A stretch of DNA of 14,860 nucleotides from DATDMG01 sp036518955. Its GTDB lineage: Bacteria > Actinomycetota > Actinomycetes > Actinomycetales > Kineosporiaceae. A program made the translations under genes and the position numbers. This document shows positions 6,123 through 13,053 of the stretch, one piece after another. The stretch covers positions 1-14,860 of the forward strand of contig DATDMG010000558.1 of NCBI GenBank assembly GCA_036518955.1, given 5' to 3'. The notes under the pieces are model-generated. The model did not search any database and had not been told where the DNA came from. It saw only the letters and a program-made list of their open reading frames with translations. Position 1 is the stretch's first letter, and each line of letters begins with the position of its first letter.

Positions 6123-8918
6123 ATGTCCTCCATCCTCTTCCGCCTGGCTCGCCTCGCCACCCGCCGCCCGCGGCAGGTGCTGACCGCGTGGCTCGTCGCG
6201 CTGGCCGTGGTGGGCGCGGCCGCGGCCGTGTTCCAGCAGGGCACCGACGACACCATTCACATCCCGGGCGCGCAGTCCACCGAGTCCCTGGAGCACCTGC
6301 GGCAGGTCTTCCCCGAACTGGCCGGGTCCGGGGTCGTGGTCGTGGTCGAACGGACCGCTCCCGGGTCGGTGGACACCCCGGCGGTCCGGTCGGCCGTGAA
6401 GGCCGGCGTGGCGGACCTGCGCACGCTCGCGCACGTGGTCTACAGCGCGGACCCGTTCGACCCGAGGACCAAGAACCAGGTCTCCCCCGACGGCCAGCTG
6501 GCTGTGATCGTGGCGTTCCTGGACGTGGACCAGCTCCACGTGACCCCGCCGATCGTCGCCTCGCTCCACGCCGTCAGTCAGCGGCTGCAGGCTCGCGTGG
6601 GCACCACCGCCCGGGTGCACCTCGGTGGCGACGCGCTCAGCACGATCCTCCCCAAGACGTCACCCACCGAGGGGCTGGGGCTGGTCGCCGCGTTGCTGAT
6701 CCTGACGGTCGCCCTCGGCTCACTGGCCGCGGCCGGGTTGCCGATGCTCATGGCCCTGCTCGGTGCCGCCACGACGACCGCGGGGATCTACCTGGCGACC
6801 GGCTTCACCCAGATCGCGTCAGGGGCGCCGGTGCTCGCCCTGATGATCGGTCTGGCCGTCGGCATCGACTACGCGCTGTTCGTGCTCGCCCGGCACCGTG
6901 ACCAGCTGCGCGAGGGGACCCTGGACGTCGCGGAGTCCGTCGCGCGCGCCACCGCCACCGCCGGGTCGGCCGTCCTCGTCGCCGGGATCACGGTCCTGAT
7001 CGCCCTGGTCGGCATGTTCGTCGCCGGCATCCCGTTCCTCACCACCACCGGCCTGGCCGCGGCGTTCGGGGTCGCGGTCGCCGTCGCGATCTCGCTCACC
7101 GCCCTGCCGGCGGTGATGACGCTCGCCGGTGACCGGCTGCGCCCCCGCGGCCGGCAGGCCGCGCACGTCGACGTCCGGGTGGTTCCCTCGCTGGCCCGGC
7201 GCTGGATGGGGATGGTCACGGCGCACCCCCTGCCGGCGGTACTGCTGGTGGGGGGTGGACTCGCGCTGTGCGCCGTCCCGGCGGTGGACCTGCGGCTCAG
7301 CCTGCCGGACGCCCGCTCGCTGGAGCAGGGGGCGCCGGTGAGGGTCACCTACGAGCTGCTCACGACGCATTTCGGGCCCGGGTACAACGCGCCGCTGCTG
7401 CTGATGATCGATGTCCTGCCGTCGACGGACCCGGTCGGGGTGACGCAGCGGATCGCGCGTGAGGTGGCCGGACTGCCGGGGGTGGCCGCCGTCCCGGTGG
7501 CGACGCCGAACCGGACCGGTGACACCGCCATCGTCGAGGTCCTGCCGACCACGGCCGCCGACGCACCGGCCACCGGGCGCGTCGTCGAGCAGCTGCACGC
7601 GCTGGCCCCGCAGATCCGGGAGCGCTACGGGCTCACCGCGACCGTCACCGGGCTCTCCGCGGTCTCGATCGACGTGTCCGGGCGGCTGGCGGCCGCGCTG
7701 CTGCCCTTCGCCCTGTTCGTGGTCGGGCTGTCCGTCCTGCTGCTGGCGACCGTGTTCCGGTCGGCGGCGGTCCCGCTGTCGGCGGCGCTGGGGTACCTGC
7801 TGTCCGTGGGGGCGGCCTTCGGCATCACCACGCTGGTCTGGGTGCACGGTCTGTTCGCCGGGACGCTGCGGGTGCAGCACGTCGGCAGCGTGATGGCCTT
7901 CGTGCCGATCGTGCTGATGGGGGTCCTGTTCGGGCTCGCGATGGACTACCAGATGTTCCTGGTCAGCCGGATGCGGGAACACTACCTGCGCGACGGCGAC
8001 GCGCGCGCCGCCGTGGTCGAGGGCTTCGTGGCGTCCGCCCGGGTGGTGGTGGCCGCCGCGCTGGTCATGGTCGGGGTGTTCGTCTTCTTCGTCCCGGACG
8101 GCGGCGCCGACACCAAGCCGATCGCCTTCTCGCTCGCCGTCGGCGTGCTGCTGGACGCCTTCGCCGTCCGGATGACCCTGGTGCCGGCCGTCCTGACGCT
8201 CCTCGGCGAGCGCGCGTGGTGGTTGCCGGCCTGGGCGGACCGCCGGTTGCCGACGATCGATGCCGAAGGCGAGGCGCTGGTCCACGGCCTGCACGCGGGG
8301 GGCCTTGAGCTGCAGGCCGGCCGGACCACGGACGACGACCCGTCCGTGGTGGCGGCCCACGGCCTGACGGTGCGCGACGACACCGGTAGCCCGCTGCTCG
8401 ACAACGTCACGTTCACGATCTCGTCGGGCGAGCTGGTGATCGTGGTGGGCCCGGCGGCGACCGCGCTCCTGCTCGCCGTCAGCGGCCGGGTGTCCGCGCT
8501 GGAGGGCGACCTGGCCGTCTGCGGACAGGTTCTGCCCGCGCGGCATCGCGCGGTCCGCCGGACCGTCGTCCTGGTGCCGCGTGGCGCGGCGGACCCGGTG
8601 AGCGGCACGGCGGCCGCCCTCGACGACCTCGCCCCGCTGCTCCTGCTGGACGGCGCGGACAGACTGACCCCGGAGCAGCGGGAGGCGGTCAGCGACCGGC
8701 TGCGCCGAGCCGACGGGACCACCGCCGTCCTGTTCGGCTGCTCCTCCCGGGAGGCGGCGCGCGCCTGGCGGACCAGCCTCCCGACGGCCCGCCTCCTCGA
8801 CCTGCACGCGGGGACCCGCGTCCGCCCGCCCGGCCGTGACCTGGTCCGGTACCGCGAGACCGGGCACACGTTCGAGCCGTTCCCGAACATCACCCGTCTC
8901 GAGGAGGTCTCACGATGA
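6123..8918 (+). CDS. MMPL-family lipid exporter with degenerate ABC ATPase tail
   Basis: This 931-residue protein starts at the ATG at 6123; a TTG one codon earlier is possible but less likely. Residues 1-about 715 are an RND/MMPL transporter with two repeats, each having an N-terminal helix, an extracytoplasmic domain and a helix bundle. The proton-relay Asp-Tyr pairs are visible as GIDY (D249-Y250) and AMDY (D608-Y609), matching the MmpL3 arrangement. Residues about 741-905 resemble an ABC ATPase but are broken. The Walker A position reads GPAATALLLA (from G776) without the GKS/T, there is no LSGGQ signature, and Walker B reads LLLLDGAD with D843 kept but the catalytic Glu replaced by Gly. 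This tail is unlikely to hydrolyse ATP. The gene overlaps the downstream YhgE/Pip gene by ATGA. It probably exports the lipid made by the upstream enzymes. Confidence 0.9.
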   Translation: MSSILFRLARLATRRPRQVLTAWLVALAVVGAAAAVFQQGTDDTIHIPGAQSTESLEHLRQVFPELAGSGVVVVVERTAPGSVDTPAVRSAVKAGVADLRTLAHVVYSADPFDPRTKNQVSPDGQLAVIVAFLDVDQLHVTPPIVASLHAVSQRLQARVGTTARVHLGGDALSTILPKTSPTEGLGLVAALLILTVALGSLAAAGLPMLMALLGAATTTAGIYLATGFTQIASGAPVLALMIGLAVGIDYALFVLARHRDQLREGTLDVAESVARATATAGSAVLVAGITVLIALVGMFVAGIPFLTTTGLAAAFGVAVAVAISLTALPAVMTLAGDRLRPRGRQAAHVDVRVVPSLARRWMGMVTAHPLPAVLLVGGGLALCAVPAVDLRLSLPDARSLEQGAPVRVTYELLTTHFGPGYNAPLLLMIDVLPSTDPVGVTQRIAREVAGLPGVAAVPVATPNRTGDTAIVEVLPTTAADAPATGRVVEQLHALAPQIRERYGLTATVTGLSAVSIDVSGRLAAALLPFALFVVGLSVLLLATVFRSAAVPLSAALGYLLSVGAAFGITTLVWVHGLFAGTLRVQHVGSVMAFVPIVLMGVLFGLAMDYQMFLVSRMREHYLRDGDARAAVVEGFVASARVVVAAALVMVGVFVFFVPDGGADTKPIAFSLAVGVLLDAFAVRMTLVPAVLTLLGERAWWLPAWADRRLPTIDAEGEALVHGLHAGGLELQAGRTTDDDPSVVAAHGLTVRDDTGSPLLDNVTFTISSGELVIVVGPAATALLLAVSGRVSALEGDLAVCGQVLPARHRAVRRTVVLVPRGAADPVSGTAAALDDLAPLLLLDGADRLTPEQREAVSDRLRRADGTTAVLFGCSSREAARAWRTSLPTARLLDLHAGTRVRPPGRDLVRYRETGHTFEPFPNITRLEEVSR

Positions 8919-10969
8919 CATCACGTGTCGCCGAGGGCTCCGCCCGGGCCGGTCGTGGCCCGCTGCACACGCTCGGCCTGCTGGCCGTCCCCGTGCTCAT
9001 CGCGGGCCTGCTGGTCTGGGCGGTCGGTGGGGACGGCGGCCAGCGGGGTGCAGCGGTGGCGGCGATCGTCAACGCCGACCAGCCGGTGACCATCCAGGGC
9101 CAGCTCGTGCCGCTCGGGCGTCAGCTCGCCGGGTTGCTGGTGGACGGCCCGGACGAGCAGTTCCGCTGGGTGCTCACCAACGCCGCCGACGCCCGGCGCG
9201 GCGTCGCTGCGGGCGACTACAAGGCCCTGGTCACCATCCCACCCAGTTTCTCGGAACGGGCGACGTCGGCCGCGGCGAGCAACAACCCCGCCGCGGCGGC
9301 GCAGGGCATCATCACGGTCACCACGGCTCGGGACTCCGCGGTGACGGACGCCGCCGTCGCCCGCCGGGTGGTGGAGGCGGCCACGAACGCCCTGAACACG
9401 CAGGTCGTGAGCACCTACCTGCAGAACGTGTACCTCGGCTTCAACACCCTGCACGACCAGCTCGGCAAGGCCGCGGACGGCGCTGCCCTGCTGGCCGGCG
9501 GCACCCGGCAGGCGAGCAACGGTGCCCGACGGCTGTCCGACGGAGCGATGCAGCTGGACGACGGAGCGATGCAGCTGGCGGACGGCGCCGGCCAGCTCGC
9601 CGCCGGGACCGGCAAGCTCTCGGCCGGCGCGAGGCAACTGGCCGACGGGCTCGCGGGCGCCCGGCGGCAGACGGCAGACCTGCCCGCCCAGGCGCAGCGG
9701 CTGGCCTCCGGGGCCCGCCAGGTGGCCGACGGCAACCAGCGGTTGGCCACGGCCGTCGTCCCCGTCGCGAACGGCGCGATCCGTCTCATGGACGCCTTCT
9801 CCACCCTTGGCGTCTCGGTGGACCAGCTCGGCCAGCTCGCCGGCAAGTGCCCCCGCCTGATCTACCGCGACTTCTGCTCCCGTCTGGACGGCGTCGCCAC
9901 CTCGGTCAGCACCCAGTCGACACAGCTGACCCAGGGTCGGGGCGGCGTCCGCGGTCAGCTGGTGACCATCCGGGACGGCGTGCTGGCGCTGGCGGACGGC
10001 TCCCGGCAGGTCGCTGACGGCACCCAGCTGCTCGCGAACGCCGCGCCCCAACTGGTCGACGGGATCGCGAAGGCCGCGACCGGCGCCCGTCAACTGTCCG
10101 ACGGCTCGGCCAAGGTCGACGCCGGAGCCCACCAGCTCGCCACCGGCGCGCGTCAGCTGACCAGCGGGTCCGGCCGCCTCGCGAACGGTGCCGGGCAGCT
10201 CTCCGACGGGGTGTCCACGATCAACGGAGGAGTGACGACGCTGGCCAACGGGCTGGCGGGCGCCCGCACCAAGATTCCGACCTTCACGGCGGCCGAGCGC
10301 ACCCGCCTGGCCAACGCGGTCGCGTCGCCAGCGCGCGTGCAGGGCGCGTCCAACGCCACGGAGCGGATCACCGCCAGTTTGTTCCTCGTGCTGGCGCTCT
10401 GGCTGGGCGCGATGATGACGTTCCTGTCCCGGCGGCCCACGCCGCCGGCCCTGACGTCGTCCCGGTCGACCTGGGGATTGCTCGCCGTCGCGGGTCGCCC
10501 CGCGGTCACCCTCGCCGCGGCGACCGGCGTGCTGCTCGGTGCCGGCATGGCCGTCCACCTCGGGCTCGGAGTCGTGCGCACCCTCGGCCTGATCGCCGTC
10601 GCGGCTGTCTGCGCCGTCGTGTTCGCCGTGGTGAACCAGGCCCTGGCGGCCTTGCTGGGCACCACCGGACGCGCGATCGCGCTGCTCGCCGTGATGGTGA
10701 CGACGATCGTCGGGATCACCTCGACCAGCCCGTCGGCCCTGGCCTCGCTGGCGCGGCTGCTGCCCACCCACGCCGCCGGCACCGCTTTCCGGGCGGTCGC
10801 GATCGGCGGTGGCGGGCTCGGCGGCGCCCTGCTCGGGCTCGCCTTCTGGGGCGGCGTCGGAGTCCTCGGGACGGCGTGGGCGATCGAGCGGCAGCGGACC
10901 ATCTCGCCGCGGCTGCTCGGAGCGGCCGGCGACGGTATGCTGCGGCGCGCCGTCCCCGCCTATTCATGA
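8915..10969 (+). CDS. YhgE/Pip-type membrane protein with long heptad-repeat region
   Basis: This 684-residue protein starts within the ATGA overlap, with GAGGAGG about 7 bases upstream. It has one N-terminal membrane segment (about 20-37), an extracytoplasmic domain, a long repeat region (about 185-452) of seven-residue units of the form L-x-x-G-A-x-Q, and five to six membrane segments from about 486 to 660. This is the layout of the YhgE/Pip (phage infection protein) family, which has an ABC-2-like membrane part. Cys312 and Cys321 lie in a stretch that breaks the repeats and could form a disulfide at the tip of a helical hairpin. Family members in actinobacteria often sit next to MMPL transporters, and the overlapping start suggests co-production. 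An accessory role in lipid export or cell-envelope delivery is inferred; the exact function is unknown. Confidence 0.87.
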   Translation: MTSRVAEGSARAGRGPLHTLGLLAVPVLIAGLLVWAVGGDGGQRGAAVAAIVNADQPVTIQGQLVPLGRQLAGLLVDGPDEQFRWVLTNAADARRGVAAGDYKALVTIPPSFSERATSAAASNNPAAAAQGIITVTTARDSAVTDAAVARRVVEAATNALNTQVVSTYLQNVYLGFNTLHDQLGKAADGAALLAGGTRQASNGARRLSDGAMQLDDGAMQLADGAGQLAAGTGKLSAGARQLADGLAGARRQTADLPAQAQRLASGARQVADGNQRLATAVVPVANGAIRLMDAFSTLGVSVDQLGQLAGKCPRLIYRDFCSRLDGVATSVSTQSTQLTQGRGGVRGQLVTIRDGVLALADGSRQVADGTQLLANAAPQLVDGIAKAATGARQLSDGSAKVDAGAHQLATGARQLTSGSGRLANGAGQLSDGVSTINGGVTTLANGLAGARTKIPTFTAAERTRLANAVASPARVQGASNATERITASLFLVLALWLGAMMTFLSRRPTPPALTSSRSTWGLLAVAGRPAVTLAAATGVLLGAGMAVHLGLGVVRTLGLIAVAAVCAVVFAVVNQALAALLGTTGRAIALLAVMVTTIVGITSTSPSALASLARLLPTHAAGTAFRAVAIGGGGLGGALLGLAFWGGVGVLGTAWAIERQRTISPRLLGAAGDGMLRRAVPAYS
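9539..9578 (+). repeat. Two-copy 21-base tandem repeat inside the Pip heptad region
   Basis: GACGGAGCGATGCAGCTGG occurs at 9539-9557 and again, identically, at 9560-9578. The 21-base period equals one seven-residue unit, so the duplication keeps both the frame and the heptad pattern. It looks like recent unit duplication by slippage. Confidence 0.8.
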
Positions 10970-10981
10970 TGGGTTCCGGCG

Positions 10982-11005
10982 GCGCCGGCTCGGCCGGACC
11001 GGCGC
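10982..11005 (+). other. Hairpin downstream of the operon
   Basis: GCGCCGG at 10982-10988 pairs perfectly with CCGGCGC at 10999-11005 around a 10-base loop, starting 13 bases after the stop of the Pip gene. It lies directly before the stronger hairpin at 11008-11036 and may contribute to termination or RNA end protection. Confidence 0.5.
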
Positions 11006-11007
11006 GG

Positions 11008-11036
11008 GGAGGACGCGGGCCCAGCCCGCGTCCTCC
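11008..11036 (+). terminator. Strong hairpin terminator of the five-gene operon
   Basis: A perfect 13-base stem, GGAGGACGCGGGC at 11008-11020 and GCCCGCGTCCTCC at 11024-11036, closes on a 3-base loop (CCA). It begins 38 bases after the last stop codon of the operon. There is no T tract, which is usual for actinobacterial intrinsic terminators. Its position marks the 3' end of the transcription unit. Confidence 0.8.
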
Positions 11037-11149
11037 TGCCTCACCCGGCCTCAGGGAACAGTGGATATCGCCACGATTACTCTTGACGGAGTGTCGGCTC
11101 CTGGGGGTCGTCGTCGTGCCGGCGGTCGGTCTCGTCGGTTACTTCTGAT

Positions 11150-11284
11150 ACCCCGCGCTGGGCCGGGAAGGCCTCTCCCGAGATGCCGTTCGAGGTACTC
11201 GCGCACCAGGCCGGCACCGTGCGCTTCGGCACCGACCCCCGCAGCTCCGCGCTCGACGTCAACCGCAGGGCCCACGACGGCCGA
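11150..11284 (+). pseudogene. Relic of a GMC oxidoreductase C-terminus
   Basis: In the plus frame containing 11183, the residues FEVLAHQAGTVRFGTDP followed by SSALDVNRRAHD match the C-terminal signature of FAD-dependent GMC oxidoreductases, where the motif usually reads HQAGTCRFGTDP...LDxNCKAH. The His of HQAG is kept. No GMC sequence precedes or follows: the remainder of the FAD domain, including the usual NLYVVDTSFFPS block, is missing, and the fragment ends against the minus-strand cydA relic. About 35 residues are recognisable. The call rests on recognising the motif by eye. Confidence 0.6.
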
Positions 11285-11734
11285 CTTCGGTCACGATCCA
11301 CCCTGACTCCACGGCCATGCAGGCGAGAATCCTTGCACCGGCAGCAGCCCAGAGGAAGATCCGGGAGCGGGGCACATCACGCCGACGCCAGTAGGCGATG
11401 GCGTACCAGATCGCCAGGGCGACCAGCAGCGTGGCGATGCCCACCATGGTGTCGAACGCCCGGTGCACGATGTTGACGTTCGGCGGACGGTTGTCGGCCG
11501 GGATGCTGCCGAGACCCGTGACGAAGGTGCCCGTGCTGCGGCCGGCCAGCCAGGAGTCGAGGCCGGGGATGCGCAGGCCTCCGTCACCGTGTTCGTTGCG
11601 CTCGGGTAGCGCCCGTAGAGGATCTCCGCCTGGTGCGACCCGGACGCCGTCACAACCTCCATGGCAGCGAACTTGGCCGGCTGGTCGGAGAAGATCGCCA
11701 CCGTGATCGAGTCGCCGGCATGTTCATGAGACAG
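11276..11734 (-). pseudogene. cydA: Frameshifted fragment of cytochrome bd oxidase subunit I
   Basis: Two minus-strand frames together give about 150 residues of a CydA-like protein. From about 11734 down to 11610 one frame reads GDSITVAIFSDQPAKFAAME, matching the CydA segment that ends in the conserved Q-P-x-K-x-A-A-x-E (quinol-site region). The other frame then continues with GLRIPGLDSWLAG, later NRPPNVNIVHRAFDTMVG, a hydrophobic helix ending WYAIAYWRRR, and VESGWIVTEVGR, the conserved W-x-x-x-E-x-G-R. The frame change lies at about 11590-11615. Both ends of the gene are missing: there is no heme-ligand N-terminus, and translation stops shortly after the GR motif. It cannot make a functional oxidase subunit. 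Its companion cydB is not in the window. Confidence 0.8.
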
Positions 11735-12245
11735 CTGAAATGGACGGCGCCGATGAGGTCGATAGTGAGATCAACACCGCACCGAAAGCCCGGGTGCGGG
11801 GGCACGCGAGGGCGTGCCCACAGCCCCTGATGTCCCTGCCCACATTCCGGCGTCCCCAGAAGGCGGCCATCCTCCAGCCCGGATGAATCCGTGTTTCGGC
11901 CGACGCCGCCGTGAGTCACGCCTGCGAGGACGTCGCACCCTCCTGGGTGGGACGACGGTGCCTCCGGTCACCCGCTCATCCCGGCGCGTGAGGAGTGACC
12001 ACCTCGTCCGTCCGCCGAGTCATCCTCCGCGAGTGAGGCGACGCGGTGTCGACCGGAGGACCGTGGCACACCCTGAGGAGCCTGTGGCCGGCTGCCTGAC
12101 GGACGGTGTGACGATTCCGGAAGGCAGGGAAGGCAGGGTCGACGGGGGTCGAGGGATCGACAGGGGGCCACCGATGATGGGCGCGAGGCCACAGCCACGT
12201 GGCGACATCGAGGGCCGAGGTATCCACGTCGTGATCGTGGCCGAG
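11735..12245. other. No gene recognised
   Basis: This stretch lies between the cydA relic and the NADH dehydrogenase relic. Open frames cross it on both strands, but their translations are Arg/Pro-rich and show no domain, motif or ribosome-binding site. A 9-base tandem repeat (GGAAGGCAG twice, 12119-12136) and a short CACCC/GGGTG hairpin (11936-11949) are the only structures seen. It is probably eroded DNA. Confidence 0.6.
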
Positions 12246-12599
12246 ATGTTCGCCCGGCACGCCGACGTCGATGTCCGGACCACCGAGGTCGTCTCGCTCG
12301 ACCCGCGGATCCCGTCGGCGTCGGTCGCCGACACAGGCACGATCGAGGGGGACGTGCTGGTGCTCGGCGTCGGGGCGCAGCCGAACTTCTACCACACTCC
12401 AGGTGCCGAGGAGTTCGCCCTACCGCTGTACCGTCTCGAGGACGCGGAACGCGTTCGCACCCGCTCGCTGGAGCTGTTCCGGGACGCGGCTGCCCGTCCT
12501 GACCAGGTCGACGAGGGCGCCCTGACGTTCGTGATCGTCGGGGCAGGCCCGACCGGTGTGGAGACCGCCGGCGCCGTCGCAGAACTCGTGCACGACGGG
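12246..12599 (+). pseudogene. Relic of type II NADH dehydrogenase, fused in frame to a zwf relic
   Basis: From about 12246 the plus frame reads ADVDVRTTEVVSLDP, then DVLVLGVGAQPNFYHTPGAE, then LYRLEDAERVRTR and FVIVGAGPTGVETAGAVAEL. These are the middle part of an FAD-dependent type II NADH:quinone dehydrogenase, including the second dinucleotide-binding glycine motif GAGPTGVE. The first FAD-binding motif (N-terminal GGGFGG type) and the whole C-terminal half are missing. The upstream part of the same open frame, back to 11814, is not NADH dehydrogenase-like. The fragment ends at about 12599, where the frame passes without a stop into glucose-6-phosphate dehydrogenase sequence. No ribosome-binding site or proper start is evident. 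Confidence 0.8.
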
Positions 12600-12983
12600 T
12601 CAGGTGTGCCCTTCTTCATCCGCACCGGAAAGCGCCTTCCGGCGACGCTCACGGAGTTCCGCCTGATCTTCAAGCGGCCGCCGCGACTCGGTCTGCGCCT
12701 GCCAGGCCTCCACGAGCCCGAACCGGGCGTGATCAGAATGGCCCCCTCCACCGGCATCCGGTTCCGCCTGCAGGCCCACCGCTCGGACGCGCCGGGTCCG
12801 GAGCCGATCACGCTGGACATGGAGTTCACCGAGGAAGGCGGCGAGGGGCCGACGCCCTACGAGGTGCTGCTGCACGCCCGCCGCCGGTCCCACCCCTACG
12901 CACCGGGCGCGTGGGGACCCGCCGCTGCAGATGAACTCGTCGCCGGACACGGTGGCTGGCGCGAGCCATGGCTGTCGTCATGA
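12600..12983 (+). pseudogene. zwf: C-terminal relic of glucose-6-phosphate dehydrogenase with internal deletion
   Basis: The frame reads SGVPFFIRTGKRLPATLTEF, then IFKRPPR, ITLDMEF and PYEVLLHA. These match the C-terminal beta-sheet domain of Zwf, where V-P-F-x-x-R-T-G-K-R is highly conserved. It then jumps at about 12879-12890 to HPYAPGAWGPAAADELV and WREPWLSS, the extreme C-terminus of actinobacterial Zwf, ending at a natural-looking stop. About 35 residues normally found between these blocks are absent, so an in-frame internal deletion is likely. The N-terminal NADP-binding and active-site domain is missing, so no dehydrogenase activity is expected. The join to the NADH dehydrogenase piece is in frame. 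Confidence 0.82.
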
Positions 12984-13053
12984 CGATCGTCCGAGCCAGC
13001 GACGAAGGCAACGGCCCCGTCCCGGTCCCCCGATCCGACTGCGAAGGACTGTC

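Noticed and set aside
4755..8867. Several 600-700 codon minus-strand open frames opposite the ligase and MMPL genes
   Set aside because: Low-complexity Arg/Gln/His/Gly translations without motifs, and each is fully overlapped by a well-supported gene.
8921..10771. A minus-strand frame with apparent repeats opposite the Pip gene
   Set aside because: The repeats are the antisense reading of the Pip heptad units, not an independent repeat protein.
12119..12136. GGAAGGCAG tandem repeat as a possible CRISPR or regulatory iteron
   Set aside because: Only two 9-base copies with no spacers; no CRISPR array was seen anywhere in the window.
11814..12245. The first 144 codons of the 389-codon frame as a real N-terminus of the NADH dehydrogenase-like piece
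   Set aside because: Arg/Pro-rich, no Rossmann motif, no ribosome-binding site; it is simply stop-free GC-rich DNA.
12931..13053. Longer start for the MFS transporter
   Set aside because: It overlaps the zwf relic, is hydrophilic and lacks a ribosome-binding site, while ATG 13054 has GAAGGA at proper spacing and directly precedes the first helix.
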